Positions 38,038 through 48,849 of a stretch of 64,000 bases of DNA are shown one piece after another. The translations under genes and the position numbers were made by a program. Source of the DNA: Corynebacterium lowii (GTDB taxonomy: Bacteria > Actinomycetota > Actinomycetes > Mycobacteriales > Mycobacteriaceae); contig NZ_LKEV01000003.1 in the NCBI RefSeq assembly GCF_001412085.1, forward strand, positions 124,001-188,000, written 5' to 3'. Within the stretch, counting starts at the first letter, position 1, and each line of letters starts with the position of its first letter. Below the pieces are notes generated by a model. The model saw only the letters and a program-made list of their open reading frames with translations. It did no database searches and had not been told where the DNA came from.

Positions 38038-39222
38038 CTACCTGGGAATGTCCTGCCCGGGTTTACTCCACCTGAGCAGAGCACAGCCCAGAGCTATGGC
38101 GATAACGAACAGGAGAATATTGCCTGTGGCCAGGGCCGAATATCCATAGCGGGAAACCACGAGCCCGGAAAGGAGAGAACTGATACCGGCGGCAATATTG
38201 ATGGATATATCGAGCCGCCCCTGGAGAACCACGCGGTGATGGGGGTTGGCTATGCGGGTGGTCAGGGTAGAAGAGGCGATCATGCCGATGGACCAGCCCA
38301 GGCCGACGCCGCCTAAAGCCAGGGTGAAAAGCGAGAGCGATTCCAGATGAAAGAGGAATGGGGAAAAGGAGGCCAGGAAAACCGCTACCCCGGCACCGAT
38401 GGCGGGGCGAATCCCGTATCTCTTGATCCCCATGCTCACGAGCGGCCCCAGGGCGTACATGCCCAGTAGGTGAGCCGTCATGGCGATGCTGGAGCCGGAC
38501 GCTCCAAATTGCCTATCGGTGTGGATGGGGGCCATCGTCATGAGCCCAATCATGGAGGCATGACTGAATACGGCGATGGTCAGGATGAGAATGTGATTGA
38601 GTGACCACGGCATTTTCTTCTCTTGCTGTTCTTGCCGCAGCGCGGGGGTGTATTCGCTTTTTCGCTCTCAGAGAAGGGGAAGGATTCCACCCGCAAAGAT
38701 GAGCGCGGAGAAGAGGAAAACCAGGCGCATAGGTTCGGCAGAAAGCCCCGCCATGATTCCATAAATATTCGGGCCGATGGCCGATCCTATCGCGGAGCCG
38801 AAGAGGACGGAACTAATCGCGGTAGAGGCGTGCTTTCCATTTCCGACCTTTTCCGTCGCGACAAAACGAGAAAGTAGCGCGCCTACCGTTCCGCCACCTA
38901 AGAGGAATAATCCTACAAAGAGAATCCAGCGCAGCTCGTTTTCCTGCCCCACGGCAAGCCCGCATATCAGTGAGCCCGCTACTGCCAAGAAAAGCGATAA
39001 ACGCAGGCTGGTGAGGCGACCGAAGCGATGGTTGAGGTGAGTCGTGGCAATGGTGATAACCGTGGCGCCAAGAATCGTGCTGGTTTGGGCCAGGCCTCCG
39101 AACTTATCCGTTCCCGTTACCGAGGTTGCGGCGAGCGCCGCAACGGTTAAATTAAGCCCCACCCCGGCAGAGGTGAATATCTGGGTGAGGATAATGGGCC
39201 AGATGGTTCTCAGGAGGGACAC
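38038..39222 (-). pseudogene. MFS transporter interrupted by an in-frame TGA
   Basis: Two open stretches in the same frame, separated by a single TGA at 38668-38670, together make a typical 12-helix MFS protein. The first part (from a GTG at 39222 preceded by AAGGA) has helices 1-6 (LLRTIWPIILTQIF, NHRFGRLTSLRLSLF). The second (MPWSLNHILILTIAVFSHASMIGL, LGLYALGP-like segments) has helices 7-12. Sequence after the stop (ERKSEYTPALRQEQQEKK) reads as the central cytoplasmic loop. The likely cause is a CGA-to-TGA type change. Independent expression of the halves, the second from ATG 38613, cannot be excluded. Confidence 0.8.
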
Positions 39223-39368
39223 TGATATTCCTTGTGGTACGGGATAGTGGCTTGGAGGGAAGTCTTGCACCATGATGTGATGTGCGCAACTGGTTAGTAG
39301 AAGAAGGCCCTGGGTATCCATTGAGCCAAGAACCGGCGCGCCAGCACCCCAGCCCCAAGCCGCCTGGT

Positions 39369-39374
39369 TATCCT
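39369..39374 (+). promoter_or_regulatory. -10 box of leaderless DoxX-family gene
   Basis: TATCCT ends seven bases before the ATG at 39382; no ribosome-binding sequence is present. Confidence 0.5.
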
Positions 39375-39381
39375 GGCACAC

Positions 39382-40437
39382 ATGAGCCAAGATCCCTCCA
39401 CCCCCGATCGCGCCGATAAAGCGGCCGCAGATGACCTGGATATTCCCACCTTCCAGCCACCGGAGAAGTCGCCGGAAAAATCACAGGAAAAGTCAGCCGA
39501 ACCCAAGACTCAGCGCGAGCCTGTGGACCCCTATAAGAAGGTAGGCCGCGCGGCGCCGCAGGAGATTCGCCCCCGCGAGCCCGAGGAAAAAACCAAGGAA
39601 GAGCCCGTGGCGGCAGAAGAGCCTGTGGTAACGCGCGAGGAGAAGAAGGAAGAGGTGACTCCCGCCGCTAAGCCGGAACAACCACAGCAGCCGCGGCAGG
39701 AAGATCGCAGCGCGCCTCTGCTTTCTGACGCGCCGACCAGGACGATTGAGCGACCCGTCGATAAGCCCAAGGCTCAGGAAAAGCAAGAAGCAGTTGCCGA
39801 GCCCGCAGCCCCCGCTGCCCCCACGGCGGTGATGGAGCGCGAGCAGGAATCCGCAGCGTCCTATGCGGGAGCGGCCGCCCCCGTGGTCGAGGATGATTCC
39901 CAGGAGCAGGAAGAGGAATCGCGGCGCGGCACGCTCGACTTTGGCCTGTTGATTCTGCGCCTGACCGTGGGCGTATGGCTGATTTTGAACTCGCTGAGCG
40001 ATTTCTTCCACCTGGGCACCTCGGAAGGACTCTCCGGTTTGGAGGCCCAGTACTCCGCCTACGTGGCCCCGCAGGCGCTTTCCGTGGCGATCCCCGCCGC
40101 CGGTTTAGCCGCGGGCGTTTTCCTCGTGCTGGGGCTCATCACCCCGCTGTTCGCGGCCGCCGCCACGGTGGTGGCGGGCTTTGGGGCTATCGACGCCCTC
40201 GCGCACGCCGGGGTGGGCATGGACGTATTCTCCTGGCCCGAGGGGCTGTGGCTCTTTGTGATTCTCGGCGGGGCCTCGGTGGCTTTGCAGTTTACGGGGC
40301 CGGGCGTTTATTCCCTGGACTTCTCCCGAGGCTGGGCCCGCCGCCCGCTGGCGAGTTCCTGGGTGGGAGTGATCCTGAGCATCGCGGGCTTGGTGGCCTT
40401 GTGGTGGTTCGGGGCCGGCATCAACCCGCTGGCGTAA
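39382..40437 (+). CDS. DoxX-family membrane protein with long disordered N-terminus
   Basis: A 351-residue protein in two parts. Residues 1-180 are hydrophilic and rich in Glu, Pro, Lys and Ala (for example QPPEKSPEKSQEKSAEPK), with no predicted structure. Residues 190-350 contain about four to five membrane helices of the DoxX type (LDFGLLILRLTVGVWLILNSLSDFFHLG, AAGLAAGVFLVLGLITPLFAAAATVVAGFGAID). DoxX proteins are linked to redox and respiratory chemistry in other actinobacteria; the role here is unknown. The end overlaps the opposing GT87 gene by 17 bases. Confidence 0.82.
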   Translation: MSQDPSTPDRADKAAADDLDIPTFQPPEKSPEKSQEKSAEPKTQREPVDPYKKVGRAAPQEIRPREPEEKTKEEPVAAEEPVVTREEKKEEVTPAAKPEQPQQPRQEDRSAPLLSDAPTRTIERPVDKPKAQEKQEAVAEPAAPAAPTAVMEREQESAASYAGAAAPVVEDDSQEQEEESRRGTLDFGLLILRLTVGVWLILNSLSDFFHLGTSEGLSGLEAQYSAYVAPQALSVAIPAAGLAAGVFLVLGLITPLFAAAATVVAGFGAIDALAHAGVGMDVFSWPEGLWLFVILGGASVALQFTGPGVYSLDFSRGWARRPLASSWVGVILSIAGLVALWWFGAGINPLA

Positions 40438-41692
40438 CCGCCTTAACCGCAGTCCGTGGCTCGGTGATCTTGGGCTGAGCCAGGGCTACCGCAAGAAGCA
40501 AGAGCAGCGCCATCCACACATAATCGGAAACGAGGAAGCGCTGAAAGGGGGAGAGCTCGGTATAAGAAATGCCGTCTCCGAACCACCACTTTGGGGGATT
40601 GGAGGCGAGCATGAGCGCCCATGTTCCCGCGATGGCTCCGAGGAACCAGCGGCGTTGCAGGGGAGAGGCGAAGAGGTGCCACGCGGTCACGGGGAGGATG
40701 AGGGTCAACCACACCCAGTGGTGTGACCATGAGACGGGGGAAATGAGCAGCATGATGAGCGCGCCAATAAGCCACGCTTCCGTATCGCGGTGCGCGCGCA
40801 GCAGGCGCAGCATGATCCAGGCTCCCGCAACTATCACGAGAAGGGAGCAGAATAACCACGCGAGGTTGAGTAGCTGAGCGTGGTCGTTTGCCCATTCCTC
40901 GGTGGGGGACCACCGCGTGAGCATGGCGTGAAGGGAACTATTGGAGGTGTAGGTGGGGTCCACGCCGAAGTCATCCCCCGCGCCCATCCCGAGGAGGACG
41001 GAACCGAAGTATTCCTTGGTGGCATCCCACCGAATCAAGGCCCCGATACCTGTGGCCGCAAGGGCCGATAGCCCCGCAGTGAGGATGGGGCGAATCTCCT
41101 TGCGGAGGAGAAAATAGAGCAGCATGGCAGCGGGAGTAACCTTGATGGCTATGGCTAAGCCGATGAGCCAGCCCTGGGGAAGCAATCGCCGCCGCGGCAC
41201 GAGGTCAAATACCACCAGGGCCATGATGATGATGTTGATTTGCGCAAAGCCATTATTGAGTTCCACCGGCTCCCAGGCCAATACGGCGCCCCAGCTCACG
41301 GTGCTTAAAGGGAGCAGCCAGGGGCGTGCTGCGGGAGTAATTACTGCGCGCAGCACGAGGTAGAGGCAGGCCAGGAGCAGGAGGTTGGAGAGGCCGAGCA
41401 TGAGGTCCCCGGCGATATTATGGCTTAAGCCGCGGTAAGAAAATGGAGCCAGCGCCAGGGCTCCAAAGGGGGGATAGATGAAGGGGAGTTCCGTTTCTCC
41501 CGCCAGCATGGGCACCGAGTAGACCTCGCGGCCTTCCAGGAAGGCCCATACTCCCTCCCGATAAATCACCATGTCCACGGGGAAACTGGTGATGCCAAAC
41601 TGGCGGAACGTGGTGGTCACCCCCGCCACCAGGCCGAGAATCGTGAGAAAAGGACGCAAATAGGAGGGGGGTGAAGGCATAGTGGCGGCCAT
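40421..41692 (-). CDS. GT87-family polyprenyl-phosphate-mannose-dependent mannosyltransferase
   Basis: A 423-residue membrane glycosyltransferase of the GT-C fold with about 9-11 hydrophobic helices. The DUF2029/GT87 pattern is visible in TSFPVDMVIYREGVWAFLEGREVYS with its early aspartate, FIYPPFGALALAPF and SPVSWSHHWVWLTLILPVTAWHLF. In corynebacteria and mycobacteria this family elongates lipomannan, lipoarabinomannan or PIMs; the exact linkage is not predictable. It follows ilvD by 15 bases on the same strand. ATG codons at 41692 and 41680 are both possible starts. Confidence 0.85.
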   Translation of the reverse strand: MAATMPSPPSYLRPFLTILGLVAGVTTTFRQFGITSFPVDMVIYREGVWAFLEGREVYSVPMLAGETELPFIYPPFGALALAPFSYRGLSHNIAGDLMLGLSNLLLLACLYLVLRAVITPAARPWLLPLSTVSWGAVLAWEPVELNNGFAQINIIIMALVVFDLVPRRRLLPQGWLIGLAIAIKVTPAAMLLYFLLRKEIRPILTAGLSALAATGIGALIRWDATKEYFGSVLLGMGAGDDFGVDPTYTSNSSLHAMLTRWSPTEEWANDHAQLLNLAWLFCSLLVIVAGAWIMLRLLRAHRDTEAWLIGALIMLLISPVSWSHHWVWLTLILPVTAWHLFASPLQRRWFLGAIAGTWALMLASNPPKWWFGDGISYTELSPFQRFLVSDYVWMALLLLLAVALAQPKITEPRTAVKAVTPAG

Positions 41693-41706
41693 CTTACCGC
41701 CCGGCC

Positions 41707-43548
41707 TTAATCCACCTGGCGCACGGCTCCCTTATCGGCGGAGGTGGCCATCTTGGCATAGGCGCGCAGCGCCTTGGTCACGGTGCGCTTGCGATCCACC
41801 GGGGTCCAGGGATTCTCACGGGCCTCCATCGCCGCGCGGCGCTGCTCGATGATCTCCTCCGGGACGTCGAGAGTGAGCAGGCGCTTGTGCACGTCGATGG
41901 TGATGGTATCGCCGTTTTCCACCAGGCCGATGAGCCCGCCGTGGGCGGCCTCGGGGGACATGTGCCCCACCGAGAGCCCGGAGGTACCACCGGAGAAGCG
42001 GCCATCGGTAATCAGCGCGCACTTCTTACCCAGGCCCGCTCCCTTGAGGAAGGAGGTGGGGTGGAGCATTTCTTGCATACCGGGGCCACCGGCGGGGCCC
42101 TCGTAGCGGATCACCACTACCTCTCCGGCCTGCACCTGGCGGGTGAGGATGGTCGATACCGCCTGCTCCTGGCTGTCCACCACGCGGGCGGGGCCGGAGA
42201 AGTGCCACAGGTCCTCGTGGATACCGGCGGATTTAATCACGGCACCGTCCGGGGCGAGGTTGCCGCGCAGAATCACCAAGCCGCCATCGGCGGTATAGGC
42301 GTGAGCCACATCGCGGATGCAGCCGTTTTCGGCGTCGGTGTCCAGGCTGTCCCAGCGGTTGGACTGGGAGAAAGCCTCGGTGGTGCGCACTCCGCCGGGG
42401 GCGGCGTGGAAGAGTTCGATGGCGGCGTCGGTAGCCTTGCCGCCGCGCACGTCCCAGTCGTCGAGCCATTCGTCCACGGAGCCGTAGAGGGCGGTGTGGA
42501 CGTCCTTGTCCAGTAGACCCGCGCGGTGGAGTTCCCCCAGGATGGCGGGGATGCCACCGGCCCGGTGGACGTCCTCGATGTGGTAATCGGAGTTGGGGGA
42601 GACCTTGGATACGCAGGGGATGCGGTAGGAGAGTTCATCGATGTCGGCCAGGGTGAAGTCCACCTCGCCCTCCTGGGCGGCGGCCAGGGTGTGCAGCACC
42701 GTGTTGGTGGAGCCACCCATCGCCATATCCAGGGCCATCGCGTTATTGAAGGCCTGCTTGGTGGCGATACTGCGCGGCAGCACGGAATCATCGCCCTGCC
42801 CGTAGTAGCGCTGGCACATGTCCACGATCATGGAACCGGCCTGCTCAAAGAGGGCGCGGCGGGCGGTGTGGGTGGCCAGGGTGGTGCCGTTGCCGGGCAG
42901 GGAAAGGCCCAAGGCCTCGGTGAGGCAGTTCATGGAGTTCGCCGTGAACATGCCGGAGCAGGAGCCACAGGTGGGGCAGGCGATGCTTTCCATCTTGTTC
43001 AGCCCGGCGTCGGAAACGCTCTCGTCGGCAGAAGCCGTGATCGTGCTAATGAGGTCGGTGGGCGGGTGAGCCACGCCGTCGATCACCACGGCCTTGCCCG
43101 CCTCCATCGGGCCACCGGAGACGAAGATCGCCGGGATATTCAGGCGCATGGCGGCGTTGAGCATGCCGGGGGTGATCTTATCGCAGTTGGAGATGCACAC
43201 CATTGCGTCGGCGGTGTGGGCATTGACCATGTATTCCACGGAGTCTGCGATGATTTCGCGGCTGGGCAGGGAATAGAGCATGCCGCCGTGACCCATCGCA
43301 ATGCCATCATCGACGGCGATGGTGTTGAACTCCTTGGGCACGCCACCTGCGGCGCGCACGGCCTCTGCCACGACATCGCCCACGTTTTTCAGGTGCACGT
43401 GGCCGGGAACGAATTGGGTGTAGGAGTTCACAATGGCCACGATGGGCTTGCCGAACTCGTGCTCCTTGGTGCCGGTGGCGCGCCACAGTGCGCGGGCACC
43501 GGAGGCATTGCGGCCGACGGTGGTTACTTTGGATCGCAGCGGGATCAC
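41707..43548 (-). CDS. ilvD: Dihydroxy-acid dehydratase
   Basis: Fe-S enzyme that forms the keto acids of valine, leucine and isoleucine synthesis. The 613-residue product has cluster cysteines in [12 protein letters not shown] and [18 protein letters not shown], the serine/glycine-rich [14 protein letters not shown] and the C-terminal [26 protein letters not shown] start with AAGGGAG upstream. A PH-domain gene lies 19 bases upstream and GT87 15 bases downstream in the same direction. The other ilv genes are just across the divergent region, so the branched-chain pathway is clustered. Confidence 0.96.
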   Translation of the reverse strand: MIPLRSKVTTVGRNASGARALWRATGTKEHEFGKPIVAIVNSYTQFVPGHVHLKNVGDVVAEAVRAAGGVPKEFNTIAVDDGIAMGHGGMLYSLPSREIIADSVEYMVNAHTADAMVCISNCDKITPGMLNAAMRLNIPAIFVSGGPMEAGKAVVIDGVAHPPTDLISTITASADESVSDAGLNKMESIACPTCGSCSGMFTANSMNCLTEALGLSLPGNGTTLATHTARRALFEQAGSMIVDMCQRYYGQGDDSVLPRSIATKQAFNNAMALDMAMGGSTNTVLHTLAAAQEGEVDFTLADIDELSYRIPCVSKVSPNSDYHIEDVHRAGGIPAILGELHRAGLLDKDVHTALYGSVDEWLDDWDVRGGKATDAAIELFHAAPGGVRTTEAFSQSNRWDSLDTDAENGCIRDVAHAYTADGGLVILRGNLAPDGAVIKSAGIHEDLWHFSGPARVVDSQEQAVSTILTRQVQAGEVVVIRYEGPAGGPGMQEMLHPTSFLKGAGLGKKCALITDGRFSGGTSGLSVGHMSPEAAHGGLIGLVENGDTITIDVHKRLLTLDVPEEIIEQRRAAMEARENPWTPVDRKRTVTKALRAYAKMATSADKGAVRQVD

Positions 43549-43567
43549 GGGAAATCTCCCTTAAAAG

Positions 43568-44077
43568 TTATTCTGACTGTTCTTTTTGCATGGCCGCATA
43601 TTCCTCACGGGTAACGAGGATGCGCTCGCCATCGCGACGAACAATGGCTACCTTGTCGTCTACCGCTTCCCGTCCCACGGTCAGTGCGTCAGGGATGCGT
43701 CCACCCGAGGCTTCAGAGAGCGCCGGGAGGGAATTAAAGCTCACCGCGGGGAGGGGGAATTGTTCCCCGGAACGGGAGCGAGCAAAGCTCGTTGAGCCTT
43801 TGAATCCGATGCCCTCAACGTCATCCCAGCGCACCGTGCGCGGAGCACGGAAAGCGTAACGGGCGGTAATTCCCTGCGCCGTGATGCTGGTGCGGGCGCG
43901 CAGCAGCCACCACAGATACACGGCGGGAATGAGCAAAAACCACCCGAGTATGGCGGGGGCGTGGCTGATGGGGATGAGCATGATGAGGGCCATGAAGATC
44001 ACCACGAGCACGTGGAAGCGATCCGGGCGGAACTCTGCCGGGGAGAAGTCCGCTGGTGATGATGCTTCAGGATTCAT
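43568..44077 (-). CDS. PH-domain-containing membrane protein
   Basis: A 169-residue protein. Two hydrophobic helices lie near residues 15-50 (FHVLVVIFMALIMLIPISHA, LGWFLLIPAVYLWWLL). A bacterial PH domain follows (about 52-115: TSITAQGITARYAFRAPRTVRWDDVEGIGF), with a C-terminal tail ending EEYAAMQKEQSE. Similar PH-domain proteins are frequently found beside ilvD in corynebacteria; the function is unknown. ATG at 44077 is preferred to an upstream ATG at 44107. Confidence 0.78.
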   Translation of the reverse strand: MNPEASSPADFSPAEFRPDRFHVLVVIFMALIMLIPISHAPAILGWFLLIPAVYLWWLLRARTSITAQGITARYAFRAPRTVRWDDVEGIGFKGSTSFARSRSGEQFPLPAVSFNSLPALSEASGGRIPDALTVGREAVDDKVAIVRRDGERILVTREEYAAMQKEQSE

Positions 44078-44192
44078 GCCCCACATCGTAGCCAACGGGT
44101 GTGACATCGCTCAAAAGGGCTCCCGTGGCCCTTCATATACGTGGTAGAGGGGCACAGTGAATAAAAAGAATGGCCCTGGTCACCTCATGGTG

Positions 44193-44198
44193 TATAGT
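44193..44198 (+). promoter_or_regulatory. -10 box of ilv operon
   Basis: TATAGT ends seven bases before the ATG of the leader peptide at 44206, so the message would begin at or next to this ATG. Confidence 0.7.
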
Positions 44199-44205
44199 GC
44201 ACACC

Positions 44206-44253
44206 ATGCTTATTATTCGACTTGTACTCGTACCCGAGCGGCGCGTGCCGTAA
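44206..44253 (+). CDS. ilvBN leader (attenuator) peptide
   Basis: A 15-codon frame reading MLIIRLVLVPERRVP then TAA. It has two Ile, three Leu and three Val codons among the 15. It has no ribosome-binding site and begins about seven bases after the -10 box, so it is translated from a leaderless message. In C. glutamicum the ilvBNC leader peptide is also made without a Shine-Dalgarno, and attenuation by branched-chain amino-acid supply is established there. Stalling on Ile/Leu/Val codons would stop the terminator at 44280-44324 from forming. Confidence 0.82.
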   Translation: MLIIRLVLVPERRVP

Positions 44254-44279
44254 CGGCTGGTTCAAGTCGAAGCGCACGG

Positions 44280-44324
44280 CGCCCTCCGCAACACCCACCC
44301 ACAGTGGCTGCGCGAGGGCGTTTT
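44280..44324 (+). terminator. Attenuator hairpin of ilv operon
   Basis: CGCCCTC-CGC (44280-44289) pairs with GCG-C-GAGGGCG (44310-44320), with one bulged base, followed by TTTT at 44321-44324. It lies 26 bases after the leader peptide stop and about 90 bases before ilvB. An antiterminator pairing upstream is likely (the sequence between 44250 and 44300 is rich in CGGC and GCGC) but was not resolved by hand. Confidence 0.75.
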
Positions 44325-44414
44325 GCATAATCTGCGGCGGCTCATCCACGGCCGTTGCTCACTGCATAATCACTGTTGAAAAGAACCACCGAATAATCAA
44401 GGAGCCTGACACTC

Positions 44415-46232
44415 GTGAATGCGGAAGCAAAGCAACCTCCGCTGCCGTCCACGCTTGCTCGCAAGGCTGCGGCTGATCGCACGGAGCCGGAGAGGATGAC
44501 CGGCGCGCAGGCGGTCGTGCGATCACTGGAGGAACTTGGGGCCGATGTGGTCTTTGGTTTGCCAGGCGGGGCGGTGCTGCCCCTTTACGATCCGCTGTAT
44601 TCCTCCACCAAGGTGCGCCACGTGCTCATGCGCCATGAGCAGGGCGCGGGCCACGCCGCCGAGGGTTATGCCCAGGTGACCGGCCGGGTGGGGGTGTGCA
44701 TTGCCACCTCGGGGCCGGGAGCTACCAACCTGGTCACCCCGATCGCGGACGCGAACCTCGATTCCGTGCCGCTCGTGGCCATTACCGGCCAGGTGGGAAG
44801 CGGCCTGCTGGGCACCGATGCCTTCCAGGAAGCCGATATTCGCGGCATCACCATGCCGATCACCAAGCACAACTTCATGGTCACCGATCCCAACGATATT
44901 CCGCAGGCGCTCGCGGAGGCTTTCCACCTCGCCTCTACCGGACGCCCAGGCCCGGTGCTGGTGGATATTCCCAAGGACGTCCAGGATTCGGAGATGGAGT
45001 TCTCCTGGCCGCCGGAGATTGACCTGCCGGGTTACCGCCCCGTCACCAGCCCGCACCCGCGCCAGATCGCGCAGGCCGTGGAGCTGATCGCCCAGGCGAA
45101 GAAGCCCGTGCTCTACATCGGCGGCGGCGTGATTAAGGCCAATGCGGCCCAGCAGCTGCGCGAGTTTGCCGAGGCGGCCAATATTCCGGTGGTCACCACG
45201 CTCATGGCTTTGGGAGCCTTCCCGGAATCCCACCGCCTGCACATGGGCATGCCCGGCATGCACGGCTCCGTGCCCGCCGTGGGTGCCTTGCAGCGCTCCG
45301 ATCTACTCATCGCCATCGGCACGCGCTTTGACGATCGCGTGACGGGCAAGGTGGATGCCTTTGCCCCCGAGGCCAAGGTGATCCACGCCGATATTGACCC
45401 CGCAGAGATTGGCAAGATTCGCGCCGCCGACGTCCCGATAGTGGGCGATGCCAAGGAGGTGCTGGCCGCGCTGAGCGAGGCCTACCGCGCCGCAAAGGCA
45501 GAAGGCCCGGATACCGCCGAGTGGCTGACCTACCTCGACGATCTCACCGAGCGCTTCCCGCGCGGTTACGAGGAGCAATCCGACGGCTTCCTCGCCCCGC
45601 AGCGCGTGATCAAGGCCCTGTCCAAGGAGGCCGGCCCCGAGGCCATCTACGCCGCGGGCGTGGGGCAGCACCAGATGTGGTCGGCCCAGTTCCTGGACTT
45701 TGAAAACCCGCGCACCTGGCTCAACTCCGGTGGCCTGGGCACGATGGGCTACGCCGTTCCGGCGGCCCTGGGCGCCAAGGCCGGTGCCCCGGAAGCGGAG
45801 GTTTGGGCCATCGACGGCGATGGCTGCTTCCAGATGACCAACCAGGAACTCACCACCGCCGCCGTGGAGGGCATGCCCATCAAGGTGGCCCTGATTAATA
45901 ACGGCAATCTGGGCATGGTGCGCCAGTGGCAGACGCTCTTTTATGAGGGGCGCTATTCCAATACCAAGCTGCGCGAACAGGATGAATACGTACCGGACTT
46001 CCTGGCTCTGGCCGAGGCCTTGGGCTGCGCGGCGCGCCGGGTGACCAAGGAAGAAGAGATCGTGCCGGCGATCCAATGGGCACGCGAGATCAACGATCGC
46101 CCCGTGGTGTTGGACTTCATCGTGGGCCAGGATGCGCAGGTGTGGCCGATGGTGGCGGCGGGTTCCTCGAACTCCGAAATCCGCTACGCGCACGATCTGC
46201 GTCCGCTATTTGATGAAAAGGAGCAGGCGTAA
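44415..46232 (+). CDS. ilvB: Acetolactate synthase large subunit
   Basis: ThDP enzyme for the first common step of valine, leucine and isoleucine synthesis. The 605-residue product has the activation glutamate segment [16 protein letters not shown] (about residue 75), FAD-binding middle domain ([16 protein letters not shown]) and the ThDP motif [16 protein letters not shown]...INNGNLG (about 465-495). GTG start at 44415 preceded by AAGGAG. Its stop overlaps the start of ilvN by one base. Confidence 0.96.
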   Translation: MNAEAKQPPLPSTLARKAAADRTEPERMTGAQAVVRSLEELGADVVFGLPGGAVLPLYDPLYSSTKVRHVLMRHEQGAGHAAEGYAQVTGRVGVCIATSGPGATNLVTPIADANLDSVPLVAITGQVGSGLLGTDAFQEADIRGITMPITKHNFMVTDPNDIPQALAEAFHLASTGRPGPVLVDIPKDVQDSEMEFSWPPEIDLPGYRPVTSPHPRQIAQAVELIAQAKKPVLYIGGGVIKANAAQQLREFAEAANIPVVTTLMALGAFPESHRLHMGMPGMHGSVPAVGALQRSDLLIAIGTRFDDRVTGKVDAFAPEAKVIHADIDPAEIGKIRAADVPIVGDAKEVLAALSEAYRAAKAEGPDTAEWLTYLDDLTERFPRGYEEQSDGFLAPQRVIKALSKEAGPEAIYAAGVGQHQMWSAQFLDFENPRTWLNSGGLGTMGYAVPAALGAKAGAPEAEVWAIDGDGCFQMTNQELTTAAVEGMPIKVALINNGNLGMVRQWQTLFYEGRYSNTKLREQDEYVPDFLALAEALGCAARRVTKEEEIVPAIQWAREINDRPVVLDFIVGQDAQVWPMVAAGSSNSEIRYAHDLRPLFDEKEQA

Positions 46233-46756
46233 TGGCTAGTACCGATATTGTTCGCCACATTCTGAGCGTTTTGGTGGAAGATGTAGACGGCATCATCTCG
46301 CGCGTATCCGGAATGTTTACGCGCCGTGGATTCAACCTGGTTTCCCTGGTTTCGGCCAAGACCTCCACGCCGGGTATGAACCGCATCACCATCGTGGTGG
46401 ATGCCGATGAGGTGCGCATCGAGCAGATTTCCAAGCAGCTCAACAAGATCGTTCAGGTGATTAAGGTGGTGCGCCTGGACGAGGACGCCACGGTGGCCCG
46501 CGCCCTGCTGCTGGTGAAGGTGGACGTGGATAACCACACCCGCCCGCAGGTGGTGGATGCCGCCACCATCTTCCGCGCCCGCGTGGTGGATGTGGCCCCG
46601 GAATCGGTGGTCATTGAGGCCACGGGAACGCCGGGGAAGTTGCAGGCGCTTCTCGACGTCCTGGAGCCCTTCGGTATCCGGGAGATGCTGCAATCCGGCC
46701 AGATTGCCCTGAATCGCGGTCCGCGTACCCTCGCGCCTGCTTCTTCTCGCCCCTAA
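46232..46756 (+). CDS. ilvN: Acetolactate synthase regulatory subunit
   Basis: Small subunit (174 residues) that gives feedback inhibition by valine to IlvB. The N-terminal ACT domain contains HILSVLVEDVDGIISRVSGMFTRRGFNLVSLVSAK, with the valine-site glycine and asparagine typical of IlvN/IlvH. The C-terminal domain follows from about residue 90. It overlaps ilvB by one base, so the subunits are co-translated. The stop codon lies inside the terminator hairpin at 46751-46781. Confidence 0.95.
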   Translation: MASTDIVRHILSVLVEDVDGIISRVSGMFTRRGFNLVSLVSAKTSTPGMNRITIVVDADEVRIEQISKQLNKIVQVIKVVRLDEDATVARALLLVKVDVDNHTRPQVVDAATIFRARVVDVAPESVVIEATGTPGKLQALLDVLEPFGIREMLQSGQIALNRGPRTLAPASSRP

Positions 46757-46781
46757 TGTTTCATTTGGTGAGACATTAGGG
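46751..46781 (+). terminator. Hairpin between ilvN and ilvC
   Basis: CCCTAATGTTTC (46751-46762) pairs with GAGACATTAGGG (46770-46781) over 12 positions including one G-T pair, with a seven-base loop. It covers the ilvN stop codon. The following sequence is GC-rich with only TTT, so it is at most a partial terminator, consistent with ilvC having an additional promoter as in C. glutamicum. Confidence 0.6.
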
Positions 46782-46816
46782 CGGGGTTTGTCCCATATAT
46801 TGAAATAATCCGGTAG

Positions 46817-47887
<1,071 letters not shown>

Positions 47888-47929
47888 AAAAGTATTCTCA
47901 AAAGGCTTTGAATAAGCCTGGAGGGGCGT

Positions 47930-47935
47930 TATACT
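47930..47935 (+). promoter_or_regulatory. -10 box of leaderless CDF gene
   Basis: TATACT ends eight bases before the ATG at 47944; no ribosome-binding sequence in between. A small AGGCTT-AAGCCT hairpin (47903-47919) lies just upstream, after ilvC. Confidence 0.55.
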
Positions 47936-47943
47936 CTACGACC

Positions 47944-48825
47944 ATGAGTGGTCACGATCACGCGCCTACCTCGCTGAAGTCCCTGGTGGGGGTCATTGCC
48001 CTCACAGGGACTATTTTCTTTGCGGAACTCTTCGCCGGACTCTTCTCCGGCTCCCTGGCCCTGCTTTCCGACGCCATGCACATGCTCTCGGATTCCACGG
48101 GGCTCATCCTCGCCCTGCTGGCCCTGCTCATCGGACGCCGCCCGCCCAGCAGCCGCGCCACCTTTGGGCACCGCCGGGTAGAGGTGCTGGCCGCCGCCAT
48201 CAATGCGGTGGCCGTCACCCTGATCTCCGCCTGGATCGTGGTGGAGGCCCTGGGGCGCTTCCGCAGCGGCGCGGAGATTGATACCTCCATGATGCTGCTG
48301 GTGGCCGTGATCGGCCTGGTGGCCAATGGCCTTTCCGCCACGATTTTGGTGCGCCGCCAGCACGATAGCCTCAACATGCGCGGTGCTTACCTCCACGTGC
48401 TCTCCGATTTGCTGGGTTCGGTGGCCGTGATCGTGGCCGGGGTCATTATCCACTTCACTGGCTTCATCGCCGCCGATACCATCGCCTCCCTCATCATCGC
48501 GGCGCTGGTGATCCCGCGCTCGGTATCCCTGGCCTCCACCTCGGTGAGGGTGCTGCTCAACCAGGCCCCGGAGGGCGTCGATACGCGGGAGGTGGAGGAG
48601 CGCCTGCGCCGGGTGTCGGGGGTGTGCGAGGTGCACGACCTACATCTGTGGTCTACCGACGGCAATCACCCCCTGGCTACCTGCCACCTGGTGGTGGCGC
48701 GGGGTAACGCCTCCCGCGTACTCGACGCCGCGCAGGCCGCACTGCGGGAGATGGGAATTGAGCACGCCACGATTCAGATAGAAGAGCCGGGCCACCGGGA
48801 GCACGAGGAGGTATGCGGGCACTAA
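47944..48825 (+). CDS. Cation diffusion facilitator (CDF) metal exporter
   Basis: A 293-residue transporter of the zinc/cobalt/cadmium exporting CDF family. Six helices, with the metal-site residues in LLSDAMHMLSDSTGLI (HxxxD, about residue 44) and HVLSDLLGSVAVIVAGV (about 147), and a C-terminal cytoplasmic domain with HDLHLWSTDGNHPLATCHLVV. Histidines at the N-terminus (MSGHDHAPT) and C-terminus may bind metal. Family members export Zn2+ in exchange for protons; the metal here is unproven. Confidence 0.9.
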   Translation: MSGHDHAPTSLKSLVGVIALTGTIFFAELFAGLFSGSLALLSDAMHMLSDSTGLILALLALLIGRRPPSSRATFGHRRVEVLAAAINAVAVTLISAWIVVEALGRFRSGAEIDTSMMLLVAVIGLVANGLSATILVRRQHDSLNMRGAYLHVLSDLLGSVAVIVAGVIIHFTGFIAADTIASLIIAALVIPRSVSLASTSVRVLLNQAPEGVDTREVEERLRRVSGVCEVHDLHLWSTDGNHPLATCHLVVARGNASRVLDAAQAALREMGIEHATIQIEEPGHREHEEVCGH

Positions 48826-48849
48826 GCGCAGCACAGTAGCATGGTGGCT

